NCBI RefSeq assembly: GCF_004768465.1
Contig: NZ_SRMF01000004.1
Coordinates: 186,001 to 250,000 of the forward strand
Length of the DNA stretch: 64,000 nucleotides
Direction of reading: 5' to 3'
From: Natronospirillum operosum
GTDB taxonomy: Bacteria; Pseudomonadota; Gammaproteobacteria; Pseudomonadales; Natronospirillaceae
A program made the translations under genes and the position numbers. This document shows positions 36,844 through 45,325 of this stretch, piece by piece. How positions within the stretch are numbered: position 1 is the first letter of the stretch; each line of letters opens with the position of its first letter. Below the pieces are notes generated by a model. The model did no database searches. It saw only the letters and a program-made list of their open reading frames with translations, and had not been told where the DNA came from.

Positions 36844-38388
36844 TCAGCCGGTCTGAAGTGCAGATAGCTGAACTTGCAACGGTGTGCTCTGGGTATGTCG
36901 GACCGACACCGCCCCGAGTGGAGCAGACGGAAAAATCTGCTGGGTGATGCTCCACAGGCCCTCGCGGCCAAATACTTCCACCGATGAGCGGTCCAGGTAG
37001 ATCACCAGGCTGGCATCCGCCAGGTTCAGTTCGTGAGCACTGTCGCAGGCCGCAAACTGAGCCGGCAGATGGCTTCCGGTCAGACCGCTGCGGTCAAGAC
37101 GGGCGATGCCGCGGCGGGCATCCAGATGCACGGCCAGAATGTCCTCACCGAAGTGCAGATACAGTTCCAGCTCGCCATCGCTGAAGCCGCAGGTGTTCAG
37201 GCTGAGGCGCTGGGTGGTCGCCGGTAGTCTGACCTGCATGGCTTCGCGGTGGCCCAGGGCATGGTCGGGTACCAGGGCCCGCTCCGTTTCATTCTGCAGC
37301 CTTGGCCTGACCGGCTCAGATACCGGGCGATATTGCCCGTCCTGCTGGCGCAGGTGCAGCCGGCGTGCCAGTGTCATCTGCCCGCGAAACCCCTGATGCG
37401 GGATGTCGTTGGCATACTGCCAGTTGTTCATCCAGGCGATCACAAGCGGCTCCGAACCCGGCTCGTTGTGAAAGGACACGGCGGCATAATAGTCGCGCCC
37501 CCAGTCCAGCCGATTGTAGCCGGGGTGCGCGCCATCCCGGACGGGCGGATTGTCGGCCGCATTGAAATGGAATTCTCGGCCGTCGAAGTCACCCACGAAG
37601 TAGTGCTGGGTGGACCCGGCCTGGCGGTGAGCACCTTCGGTGTTGATGCTGAGCAGCAGCACCCAGCGGGTGTCGTCGCTGTTGCCAACGCGCATTTCCA
37701 CCAGATCGGGTACTTCCCACAGGTCCCCCGGGTTGTTGCCGGGGTCCGAGAAAGTTGAGACAGCCTCCCAGTCCAGCAGATTCCTACTGCGGTAGAAGAT
37801 GACCTTGCGGTCTTTGGCCAGCACCAGCACCATGATCCAGTAACCGGATGCAGCGTGGTAGAAAACCTTGGGGTCGCGGAACTCATCAGCGTCATAGCCC
37901 TGAGCATTGTCCTGATGCAGATGGATCAGCGGCACACCGCCGTAAAACTGCCAGCTGTCGCCGGCATCCAGGCTGTAGGCCAGTGACTGTGCCTGCCGCC
38001 CCATGGGTTTGGGGGCGGTGCTGTAGTGACTGGTGTAGAAGGCCAGCAGCGGCTGCTGGCCGGCCTCGCCAAGGCCACTGACATTGTCCTTGTCCAGCAC
38101 ACAGCAGCCGGAAAAGATGGCTTCGGTACGTTCGGCCAGTTCGCGCTGGGGCAGGGCGATGGGCTGCTCCTGCCAGGTCACCAGGTCGCGGCTCACCGCA
38201 TGGCCCCAGGACATGTTGCCCCAGCGGGTACCGAAGGGATTGCACTGATAGAACAGATGGTACAGCCCGTCGATCCAGACCAGACCATTGGGGTCATTGA
38301 TCCAGTGCCGCTCTGCCGAGAAGTGATATTGGGGGCGATAGTCCGGTTGTCGAGAAGTTGCTGTCACGTTGGTATCCACTGCTTGCAT
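36844..38388 (-). CDS. Glycoside hydrolase family 32 (fructosidase; levanase/sucrose hydrolase-like)
   Basis: A 514-residue beta-fructosidase that hydrolyses sucrose, sucrose-6-phosphate, raffinose or fructans. The nucleophile motif is HWINDPNGL (near residues 27-36), the stabiliser motif FRDPKVF, and the acid/base block WEVPDL (usually WECPD). The C-terminal beta-sandwich has DRSSVEVFGREG. No signal peptide is seen, so it acts inside on an imported sugar. It is the last gene of the ABC importer operon at 38411-42471. The 172 bases after its stop, up to the propeller gene, show nothing clear. Confidence 0.92.
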   Translation of the reverse strand: MQAVDTNVTATSRQPDYRPQYHFSAERHWINDPNGLVWIDGLYHLFYQCNPFGTRWGNMSWGHAVSRDLVTWQEQPIALPQRELAERTEAIFSGCCVLDKDNVSGLGEAGQQPLLAFYTSHYSTAPKPMGRQAQSLAYSLDAGDSWQFYGGVPLIHLHQDNAQGYDADEFRDPKVFYHAASGYWIMVLVLAKDRKVIFYRSRNLLDWEAVSTFSDPGNNPGDLWEVPDLVEMRVGNSDDTRWVLLLSINTEGAHRQAGSTQHYFVGDFDGREFHFNAADNPPVRDGAHPGYNRLDWGRDYYAAVSFHNEPGSEPLVIAWMNNWQYANDIPHQGFRGQMTLARRLHLRQQDGQYRPVSEPVRPRLQNETERALVPDHALGHREAMQVRLPATTQRLSLNTCGFSDGELELYLHFGEDILAVHLDARRGIARLDRSGLTGSHLPAQFAACDSAHELNLADASLVIYLDRSSVEVFGREGLWSITQQIFPSAPLGAVSVRHTQSTPLQVQLSALQTG

Positions 38389-38410
38389 GAATTGAATCTC
38401 CGTTGGGCCT

Positions 38411-39238
38411 TCAGCCCTTTACTGCACTGCCGGTTACGCTCTGGACGAAGTGGCGCTGAACGATCAGGAAAAACACCATGATGGGGATGGACATCATGAC
38501 GGCGAACGCCATGATCTGGCCCCAGTACATGCGGTTGGAGTCGAAGTAGGCTGCCATCGCCACCGAGAGCGGCCGGAACTCCGGGCCACGGGTGACCATG
38601 ACCGGCCACAGGTAGTTGTTCCACTGCTCCAGAAATATCAGGATCGACAGTGTCGCAATGATGGGTTTGCACAGCGGCAGGCCGATGTACCAGTAAGTCT
38701 GGAACAGGTTCATGCCATCCACCCGGGCGGCTTCGATCAGATCTTTCGGAATCTTGGTGAAGAACTGATAGAACAGAAACAGCGCAAAGGCATTGGCGAT
38801 AAAGGGCAGAATCTGCACTTCATAGCTGTTCACGATGCCCATGCGGCTGGACATCAGCAGCAGGGGGAGCACCAGGCTTTCCATGGGAACGGCAATCATG
38901 GCCACGACAGCCACCACGGCCCACTTGCGGTACCGCCCCTGACCCCAGGCCAGAGCGAAGGCGGCCATGGAGTTGACCAGAATGGCGCCGATCAGAATGG
39001 CGCCCACGATAAACGCCGTGTTGAACAGGTAGCGCAAAAAGGGGTGGTTGCGGTCGGTCAGCACGGCCTGATAGTTCTCGAAGGACACCACATGAGGAAT
39101 AAAGGCCCGGATGGTACCCATGTTGACGCTGATGTCGGGTTCGCTTGGATTGAGGCTGACGGTTACCATCATCATCAGCGGGCCGAGGACGACGAGGACC
39201 ATCAGCAGGGCGAAGAAATAGGTCAGTGTTCTGGACAT
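38411..39238 (-). CDS. Sugar ABC transporter permease (MalG-like)
   Basis: A 275-residue inner-membrane permease with six predicted helices. The EAA loop is IPKDLIEAARVDGMNLFQTYWYIGLPL. The chosen start at 39238 has GAGG upstream; a GTG at 39250 overlaps the previous stop. It pairs with the MalF-like gene. No ATPase gene is in the operon, so a shared MsmX/UgpC-type ATPase is expected. Confidence 0.92.
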   Translation of the reverse strand: MSRTLTYFFALLMVLVVLGPLMMMVTVSLNPSEPDISVNMGTIRAFIPHVVSFENYQAVLTDRNHPFLRYLFNTAFIVGAILIGAILVNSMAAFALAWGQGRYRKWAVVAVVAMIAVPMESLVLPLLLMSSRMGIVNSYEVQILPFIANAFALFLFYQFFTKIPKDLIEAARVDGMNLFQTYWYIGLPLCKPIIATLSILIFLEQWNNYLWPVMVTRGPEFRPLSVAMAAYFDSNRMYWGQIMAFAVMMSIPIMVFFLIVQRHFVQSVTGSAVKG

Positions 39239-39246
39239 GACGGGCC

Positions 39247-40128
39247 TCACTCGTTTTCGTTCTTGAAGACCAGGCGCTGAATCACGGCAATGACCGCGAC
39301 CAGAATGAAGAACAGCACCGACACTGCGCTGGCAAAGCCGATGCGCCCCTCGGAATAACCGTTGACGAACATGTAATTGATGATGGTGTTCGTCGAGCCC
39401 AGAGGCCCGCCCTTGGTCAGGATGTTGATCTGGGTGAACAGCTTGAAGGCCTGCACCGTGGTGATGATCAGCACGAAGATGTTCACATTGATCAGCCCTG
39501 GCCAGGTAATGGCCTTGAACTGCTGCCAGGCGTTGGCGCCTTCCAGCGTGGCGGCTTCATAGCGGTCTTCGGGGATCTCCTGCAGCCCGGCCAGATAGAT
39601 CAGCATCTGGAAGGGAAAGGAGGCCCAGGCCGACAACAGCACGATGGCCGGCATGGCCAGATCGCGGGAGCCGAGAAAATCGACAATGCGATCATCCCGG
39701 GTCACCAGATTGACCGCCGTATTGAAAAAGCCGTTCGGCACCTGATACAGCGCCGCCCAGATGGCAATGATGACGGTGATCGGGGCCAGCAGCGGCAACA
39801 TGGCGACGCTGCGGAAAAACGTCAGGCCAGCCAGTTTCTTGTTGAGCAACAGGGCGGCGCCCAGAGAGATGGCACACTGAAAGGGCACCACCATCAGGGT
39901 GAAATAGAAGGTATTGCGTACTGCCTGCCAGAAATCAGGATCGGTCAGCACGCGGCTGTAGTTGCGCCATCCAACCCACTGGCTGGGTACCGGGCGGGGG
40001 ATCAGCCGCTCATTGGTGAAAGACAGATAGCCAGAGAGAAAAAAGGGCGCGATAACGAACACCAGCAGCAGTATCACCGCCGGGGCCAGCAGGGCGCCTT
40101 CACTCCATAAATGCCGGATACGTTGCAT
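39247..40128 (-). CDS. Sugar ABC transporter permease (MalF-like)
   Basis: A 293-residue inner-membrane permease of the CUT1 family with about six helices. The EAA loop is IPEDRYEAATLEGANAWQQFKAITWPGL near residues 185-215. The start at 40128 is preceded by AGGAG; longer upstream frames run into the binding-protein gene and lack a membrane-like N-terminus. It lies 61 bases from the binding protein. Confidence 0.92.
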   Translation of the reverse strand: MQRIRHLWSEGALLAPAVILLLVFVIAPFFLSGYLSFTNERLIPRPVPSQWVGWRNYSRVLTDPDFWQAVRNTFYFTLMVVPFQCAISLGAALLLNKKLAGLTFFRSVAMLPLLAPITVIIAIWAALYQVPNGFFNTAVNLVTRDDRIVDFLGSRDLAMPAIVLLSAWASFPFQMLIYLAGLQEIPEDRYEAATLEGANAWQQFKAITWPGLINVNIFVLIITTVQAFKLFTQINILTKGGPLGSTNTIINYMFVNGYSEGRIGFASAVSVLFFILVAVIAVIQRLVFKNENE

Positions 40129-40189
40129 GACTGAATGCTCCTGGATCAGGGTGGGCTGGGCTCGCCCGAGAGCGAACCCGGAGCCTGTC

Positions 40190-41452
40190 TCAGTTGAAAG
40201 GCGGGTAGCCCATGTTGTCTTCGATGTCTTCATCGATGCGACGGGCTGCTCGATCCAGTGCCTGCTGCACATTGGCGCCATCCAGAATTCTCTGAATCGC
40301 CTGGCCATAGCTGTTGCTGATCACCGGGTAGGCCGGGTGCACCGGACGAACCACGGCAATATCGGACGCCTGTTGGGTCATGATTTCCAGTTCACCGCCC
40401 GGGGCGAAGGCCGGCACCAGTTCCAGTGATGAATGGCGGCTGGGAACATAGCCGGTGTATTCACCGTACTTCGCTACCTGCTCGGTGGACAGCACATGGT
40501 TCAGGAACAAGCTGAGCGCCTCGTTCTCGGTGCTGCTGCTGGGCACGGCCCAGGCCCAGCCACCATTGGGGGAGGCCGCACGGTCACCGAATTTCGGGGC
40601 CGGAATCACCACCAGGTCATCACCCAGACCTTCACGGTGGCTCGGCCACATCCAGTTGCCCACCCAGCTCAGGGCCGACGTCTTGGAACCGAAGAAGGAG
40701 TTGTCACCGGCCGAAGACGGCACGATCCAGCCATTTTGGGCCCAGGACTGCAGGCGCTCCAGAGACTCGACCGAAGCCTCCGAGTTCAGTGTGCCGTCGG
40801 CCGTCCAGGTGTCGCGGTCGATCAGGTCCGACCCGACGGACTGCAGGAAGGGCGCAAAACCATAGCTGAACCACTCGCCGTCATAGTTGCGTTTCAGGTC
40901 CAGCGGCCAGCGCACGCCGTCTACCTCGGCCAGGGCGGCCAGTGCCTCTTCGAATTCGTCATAGGTCCAGGCGTCATCGATGGACTCCGGAATGCGCACA
41001 CCAGCGGCTTCCAGATAGGCGCGGTTGCCCCACAGCACCACCGAGGAATCATAGGGCCCCAGGGCGTAGATCTTGCCGTCCGGGCCGTAGGTGCCCTGGT
41101 CGATGATGGGCCGCAGCATGTCGTCCAGAATGCTGTTGTCGACCAGATCATCCAGTGGCTGCAACTGCCCGCCCCACACCATGGACGCCATGTTGGGACC
41201 GTCGACCATGATGATGTCGGGCAGGTCGTTGGAGCGGTAGGCTGATTGGATGGCATCGTTGTAGCCCGGAATCGGCACGATATCCACGCTGATGCCCTGC
41301 TCGGCATAGCGCTCGTTGAAGGTATCCTCGGCCTGGTTGAAGAAGGGCCGCTCGGCGGCACCATCGATTACCCAGGCGGTGATGGACGTGGCCTGTGCCA
41401 GGGGCGCCAGCATCAGGACGGAAATCAGGGGAAGGGTATGCACTGCTTTCAT
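40190..41452 (-). CDS. Sugar ABC transporter substrate-binding protein
   Basis: A 420-residue periplasmic binding protein of cluster B (CUT1 type). It has a signal peptide ending near residue 22 (LMLAPLAQATS), then ITAWVIDGAAERPFFNQAED and the ligand-cleft segments LPDIIMVDGPNM and WVGNWMWPSH. The presence of a GH32 gene in the operon suggests a fructose-containing oligosaccharide or sucrose as ligand. It starts five bases after the LacI stop and is followed by the two permeases. Confidence 0.92.
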   Translation of the reverse strand: MKAVHTLPLISVLMLAPLAQATSITAWVIDGAAERPFFNQAEDTFNERYAEQGISVDIVPIPGYNDAIQSAYRSNDLPDIIMVDGPNMASMVWGGQLQPLDDLVDNSILDDMLRPIIDQGTYGPDGKIYALGPYDSSVVLWGNRAYLEAAGVRIPESIDDAWTYDEFEEALAALAEVDGVRWPLDLKRNYDGEWFSYGFAPFLQSVGSDLIDRDTWTADGTLNSEASVESLERLQSWAQNGWIVPSSAGDNSFFGSKTSALSWVGNWMWPSHREGLGDDLVVIPAPKFGDRAASPNGGWAWAVPSSSTENEALSLFLNHVLSTEQVAKYGEYTGYVPSRHSSLELVPAFAPGGELEIMTQQASDIAVVRPVHPAYPVISNSYGQAIQRILDGANVQQALDRAARRIDEDIEDNMGYPPFN

Positions 41453-41457
41453 TGTTG

Positions 41458-42471
41458 TTATCCTCGATCTGAGTGAGCCACGGCGCTGTCACGCACGACC
41501 AGGCGTGGCATGAGCAGCAAGGGCTCGGTGGACATGTCATGGTGGTCGTGTTCAAGCGTCTTCAGCATCCGGGCACACGCCAGGCGACCCAGCTCGCGCA
41601 TGGGCTGAGCGATACTGGTGAAATTCATCACCTTGGCCAGCACGGTATTGTCAAAACCGACCACCACCAGATCCTCGGGGATGCGGACACCCCGTGCGGA
41701 CAGTATTTCGATGGCCAGTTGTGCCGAAAGATCGTTGAACACGAATAACGCGGTAAAAGGCAGTTCATCATGCTGTTGCAGGAAATCCTCCAGGCAGGAC
41801 TGCACGTCCTGCCCCGGAGCCAGATCCAGTGTGGTCAGCCGTGACGGATGCAGACTCTGGGCATGTTCAAACAGGCGCTGTTGAAACCCGATGAACTTGT
41901 CCTCTGCAGCATCCGTCGGCCCCAGGTAGCCGATGCGTTCATGACCCAGGCTCACCAGGTGGTCCGCTGCGAGGCGGCCGCCTTCCCGGTGGTCCAGCGC
42001 GATGCTGGGTACGCCGGGGCGAATCTGGGTCAGTGAAAACACCGGAAAGGGCAGCCCGTCGCACAGACTCTGGTAATCCACGTCCGGTGTCGACGGCACT
42101 GCAAATACCCCGTCGACATCAAAGCGTGCGCACTCTTCCAGAAACTGGCGTTCCCATACTGGATTCGAGCGATGACTGAACACCAGCAGCGACCGACCGA
42201 TATGGAATGCCTCGTGCTCCAGGCTGTCGAGTAACTCCGCAAAGTAGGGGTTAACCAGATCAGGCAGGATGACACCCAGCAGCCGTGAAGGCTTCAGTTT
42301 GGGCGCCAGGGCATGGCCCTTGCGTCGGCTGGGCGAATACCCCAGAGCATCGGCAGCGGCCCAGACCGCATCCCTTGTTTCCGGAGAAACAGAATCGGGC
42401 TGATTGAACACCCGGGACACGGTGGCTGTGGACACCTGTGCCTGCTCGGCCACTTTGCGAATGTTGGACAT
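41458..42471 (-). CDS. LacI-family transcriptional regulator
   Basis: A 337-residue regulator. The N-terminal helix-turn-helix and hinge (MSNIRKVAEQAQVSTATVSRVF) are followed by a periplasmic-binding-like domain (LLGVILPDLVNPYF, SIALDHREGG). As the first gene of the operon it probably represses its own promoter and thereby the transporter and GH32 genes. The leader carries four TTGTTACAT/ATGTAACAA copies, the nearest ending two bases before the start. There is no strong ribosome site. Confidence 0.92.
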   Translation of the reverse strand: MSNIRKVAEQAQVSTATVSRVFNQPDSVSPETRDAVWAAADALGYSPSRRKGHALAPKLKPSRLLGVILPDLVNPYFAELLDSLEHEAFHIGRSLLVFSHRSNPVWERQFLEECARFDVDGVFAVPSTPDVDYQSLCDGLPFPVFSLTQIRPGVPSIALDHREGGRLAADHLVSLGHERIGYLGPTDAAEDKFIGFQQRLFEHAQSLHPSRLTTLDLAPGQDVQSCLEDFLQQHDELPFTALFVFNDLSAQLAIEILSARGVRIPEDLVVVGFDNTVLAKVMNFTSIAQPMRELGRLACARMLKTLEHDHHDMSTEPLLLMPRLVVRDSAVAHSDRG

Positions 42472-42472
42472 G

Positions 42473-42639
42473 ATGTAACAAAACCCTTGTTGTTTTACCT
42501 TGTTACATGGCCAATTCTGCTCTTACCAGAAGGCTTTTCAACCATGAATGTCATGACTGAATGTATCACAGGGTTTTGTTACATTGCATGTTTCAGCCGT
42601 GCTGGCGGCTGCCGAAAATCAGCACGGCATTTGTTACAT
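42473..42639. promoter_or_regulatory. Four TTGTTACAT half-sites upstream of the LacI operon
   Basis: ATGTAACAA is at 42473-42481; TTGTTACAT is at 42500-42508, 42576-42584 and 42631-42639. Two copies extend to 14 bases: ATGTAACAAAACCC (42473-42486) and GGGTTTTGTTACAT (42571-42584) are exact inverted repeats. A nine-base stem (GCCGTGCTG, CAGCACGGC) is at 42596-42628. Probable LacI-family operator region; the rest of the gap to 42711 shows nothing more. Confidence 0.6.
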
Positions 42640-42710
42640 CTGATCTTTACACTTGGCAGGCAGCAGGCGGGAAGGTTGTCGTGAAGATAAGCCCTGGATC
42701 AGGGTTACCT

Positions 42711-43115
42711 TTAGGCAAACACTCGCGCAAAGGCTCTGAAGTCATCCAGGTGATAGCGGGCAATGTCATACACAATCGCCCAGTCTATCTCGTCATAGCT
42801 GTGAACCATGACATTGCGAAAACCGACTGACTTCTTCATTCGACTGGCAAGGCTCTGGTCGATGATGGCGGCCTGTGCCAGAGCATCGAATGACTGACCC
42901 ATGGTGCGCGGGGCGTTGCCGTCCGCGTTCTCTGCCAGCCAATGCGCGCCCACAGCCACACACAATTGTGCGGCCCGGGTCAAATTGAGTGCAACAATAT
43001 CCTGCGCATCCGAGTCATTCTGAAGTGCCTGTAATGACTCGGGCAACCGGCTCTCGACACGTTGGATACAGCGCCGCAGTGATTCAAGCTTTTGTTCAAT
43101 GACAGTGTTGTTCAT
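42711..43115 (-). CDS. HepT-like (DUF86) ribonuclease/toxin, without visible MntA partner
   Basis: A 134-residue HEPN-family protein of the HepT/DUF86 type. The catalytic Rx4HxY motif is RNVMVHSY at residues 100-107, intact. HepT normally pairs with an MntA nucleotidyltransferase antitoxin that AMPylates the Tyr; no such gene adjoins. Instead the start is three bases after the stop of a DUF1801 gene (TGA ACC ATG), so the two are coupled. Confidence 0.82.
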   Translation of the reverse strand: MNNTVIEQKLESLRRCIQRVESRLPESLQALQNDSDAQDIVALNLTRAAQLCVAVGAHWLAENADGNAPRTMGQSFDALAQAAIIDQSLASRMKKSVGFRNVMVHSYDEIDWAIVYDIARYHLDDFRAFARVFA

Positions 43116-43118
43116 GGT

Positions 43119-43472
43119 TCAGCTCTGGTGACGGTACGCCGCCCTGACATACTCGCCGACCTGCTTCTGCTCGATGTCTGCCAGTGACTGCAGCTTGATA
43201 TGGCGGCGGTGCTTGCCGCCGCCCTCCAGCACATTGTGCGGGTCGTCCAGGCGGGCGCCTTCGCTCAGTTCCACCGAAACATGGCGGGTGTAGGAGAAGA
43301 CACCGGCGAAGTCCCGCTGCGAAGAAAACAGAAAACCGCCGTACTTGACCTCTTCTGTGACGTCATCACCTGCAGAGGCAATCATTTCGCGCAGGGCCTG
43401 CACCAGGGCATAGCGCTCCTCGCTCTGGTGGCGGATGTCTTCCAGCAGGCTGTTGATGCGATTGTTGCTCAT
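43119..43472 (-). CDS. DUF1801 domain protein coupled to HepT
   Basis: A 117-residue DUF1801-family protein (EEVKYGGFLFSSQRDFAGVFSY, VSVELSEGARL, KHRRHIKL). Function unknown. AAGGAG precedes the ATG at 43472. It is followed by hepT after three bases. Whether it acts as the missing antitoxin is unknown. It lies 25 bases from the tag gene end on the same strand. Confidence 0.78.
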   Translation of the reverse strand: MSNNRINSLLEDIRHQSEERYALVQALREMIASAGDDVTEEVKYGGFLFSSQRDFAGVFSYTRHVSVELSEGARLDDPHNVLEGGGKHRRHIKLQSLADIEQKQVGEYVRAAYRHQS

Positions 43473-43497
43473 GGTTGTATCTCCTTGTTGGGCTTCC

Positions 43498-44106
43498 TTA
43501 GACGGGGCGCTTGAACTGCTGCCGTGCCTGTTCGACCACCTCCCGGTAAACGCAGCCCTCGGCATGATCATTGATCAGCCCCATGGCCTGCATGAAGGCG
43601 TAGACGGTGGTCGGGCCGACAAATTTCCAGCCTCGCTTTTTCAGGTCTTTCGACAGGGCGACGGACTCTTTTGACGTGGTCGCTGTCTGCGGCTCTGGCA
43701 GGTCCTTGCTGTCCGGCTCGAAGCGCCAGAAGAACGCCGCCAGTGAGCCTTCATGCTGCACCATTTCCCGGGCACGACGGGCATTGTTGATGGTTGCTTC
43801 GATCTTGCCCCGGTGCCGCACGATGCCCTGGTCCGCCAGCAGCCGCGTGATGTCCGATGCATCAAAGTCGGCCACCCGGTTGAAATCGAAACCGGCAAAG
43901 GCGGCGCGAAAGTTCTCCCGCTTGGCCAGTATCGTGCGCCAACTCAAGCCGGACTGAAAGCTCTCCAGACAGACTTTCTCGAACAGCCGCACATCGTCAT
44001 CAACGGGGAAGCCCCATTCATGGTCATGATACGGGAAGAACTCGGGTATGTTGCTGCACCAGAAGCAGCGGGGGCGGCCATCCGGGCCGGGAACGGTAGC
44101 GGTCAT
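43498..44106 (-). CDS. tag: DNA-3-methyladenine glycosylase I
   Basis: A 202-residue base-excision repair enzyme that removes 3-methyladenine. The N-terminal RCFWCSNIPEFFPYHDHEWG and the QSGLSWRTILAKRENFR block are typical, as is the zinc-binding Cys/His set (Cys near 14 and 17, His and Cys near the C-terminus, NDHAEGC). It is one residue set longer than E. coli Tag (187). The YciI gene is upstream by 19 bases on the same strand. Confidence 0.94.
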   Translation of the reverse strand: MTATVPGPDGRPRCFWCSNIPEFFPYHDHEWGFPVDDDVRLFEKVCLESFQSGLSWRTILAKRENFRAAFAGFDFNRVADFDASDITRLLADQGIVRHRGKIEATINNARRAREMVQHEGSLAAFFWRFEPDSKDLPEPQTATTSKESVALSKDLKKRGWKFVGPTTVYAFMQAMGLINDHAEGCVYREVVEQARQQFKRPV

Positions 44107-44125
44107 CAGTCATCTCCCTTGGTGA

Positions 44126-44416
44126 TCAGGCTGGCAGCAGAAAACTCAGTCGATCATCTGCTTTTTTGGCGTCTATTTCGAGTATTTCTGCGGTGACGAC
44201 GTCTTCTGCCACAAACGGATCGTCCTGCACGCGCTGCTCCAGCTCGGCCCGTGTTTCAGCATGTGCAATCACCGAACCGCCAAGACCGGGCTGGAGACTG
44301 CCAGCCAGCAGGAAGATGCCGTCATCAAAGCCGCGCTTGATCCACTGGTTGTGGCCCTCCATGAAGGCGCCGGCCTGGCTCTTGTTGTGCGAGAATTTCA
44401 GCAAAATGATGTACAC
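44126..44416 (-). CDS. YciI-family protein
   Basis: A 96-residue YciI-like protein (dimeric alpha-beta barrel) with the conserved His near the N-terminus (FMEGHNQW) and the DDGIFLLAGSL strand. The role is not established; some homologues cleave chlorinated muconolactone. It lies between the TetR and tag genes on the same strand and is likely in the TetR transcript. Confidence 0.85.
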   Translation of the reverse strand: MYIILLKFSHNKSQAGAFMEGHNQWIKRGFDDGIFLLAGSLQPGLGGSVIAHAETRAELEQRVQDDPFVAEDVVTAEILEIDAKKADDRLSFLLPA

Positions 44417-44428
44417 AGGGTTCCCTCC

Positions 44429-44992
44429 TTATGGGGTGGCGGTGCAGGAGGTCAGCCAGTCATGCAGGCGGTCGACCTCCCGGTTGATAAAGGCTTCATC
44501 CTGGAAGGCGCTGGCCAGTGTGGCGATCCCCTGGCTCTGGGCCAGCAGGTGCATGGCCAGTTCATCAGCTTTCTCGGCGTGACCGAGTTGCACAAACTGC
44601 CGACTCAGCCAGGTCCTGAACAGAATGAACAGCTCCTTGGCATCGCCTTGTGCCGGGTGGTCCAGCTTGATCAGTTCACTGCAGAGCGTGCCTACCGGGC
44701 AGCCGAACCGTTTTATTTTGGCCCGGTTCATGATCAGTATGTTGATAAAGCTGCGGATGCGGTCGGAAGGTGTTTCACCCTCAACCTCCCAGTGTTCCAG
44801 CATGACGTTGGTGCGCTGCAGACGGTGGTTGATGACCGTGTCCAGAATGTCGTCTTTGGTGCGAAAATGGTAGTAGAAGTTGCCGCGCGAGATGCCGACG
44901 GCTTGCGCAATCTGCGCGAAAGAGGTGTGTTCGAACCCCTGTTCATAGAACAGCTGGTCGGCAGCTTCAATAATGCGCTCTCTTGTAGACAT
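44429..44992 (-). CDS. TetR-family regulator
   Basis: A 187-residue TetR/AcrR protein. The HTH is ERIIEAADQLFYEQGFEHTSFAQIAQAVGISRGNFYYHF at residues 4-45. The C-terminal domain is similar to the TetR_C type of YcdC/NemR-like proteins. Two perfect palindromes lie upstream (45023-45066). The start at 44992 (MSTRERI) matches the family N-terminus; an ATG at 45022 would reach into the operator. Probably autorepressed together with yciI and tag. Confidence 0.88.
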   Translation of the reverse strand: MSTRERIIEAADQLFYEQGFEHTSFAQIAQAVGISRGNFYYHFRTKDDILDTVINHRLQRTNVMLEHWEVEGETPSDRIRSFINILIMNRAKIKRFGCPVGTLCSELIKLDHPAQGDAKELFILFRTWLSRQFVQLGHAEKADELAMHLLAQSQGIATLASAFQDEAFINREVDRLHDWLTSCTATP

Positions 44993-45022
44993 AGGGATCG
45001 CGGAATCATGTTTCGGTATCAT

Positions 45023-45066
45023 TTTAGGACGTTTGTCCTAAAATGTAGCGTAGGACAAGTGTCCTA
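45023..45066. promoter_or_regulatory. TetR double operator
   Basis: TTTAGGAC and GTCCTAAA flank GTTT (45023-45042); TAGGAC and GTCCTA flank AAGT (45051-45066). The two palindromes are about 26 bases centre to centre. They precede the TetR start, as expected for autoregulation. They also lie upstream of the Fic-2 leader. Confidence 0.78.
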
Positions 45067-45122
45067 AGTTATCAACAGCTCCTGCATGAATTTTGGGCAG
45101 ATTTGGCGGTATTCAATCGGAT

Positions 45123-45298
45123 TTTGTTGGTCGCAGAACCTTTTTTGTGATCAACAAAAAGGTTTGTAGTGCACCAATGATCAACAAATCAGTTTGTTGA
45201 TCATATTTTTTCCAAAATTAACAACAAAGTGTTTTGTGCTTCATCAATGACTATCTGGTTTGTTTGTTGATCATATTTTCTATAATGTGAGCAACAAG
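45123..45298 (+). promoter_or_regulatory. Fic-2 promoter with TGATCAACAAA repeat array
   Basis: Exact 11-mers: TGATCAACAAA at 45148-45158 and 45178-45188, TTTGTTGATCA at 45193-45203 and 45263-45273. The middle two are a perfect inverted repeat around TCAG. Looser copies are at 45123-45133 and 45288-45298. A perfect TATAAT is at 45281-45286, eight bases after the fourth site, with a weak -35. So a repressor on site four would block polymerase. The rest of 45067-45122 shows nothing. Confidence 0.78.
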
Positions 45299-45325
45299 TT
45301 TGGGTAAAAAGAAATGTGAATAGGC

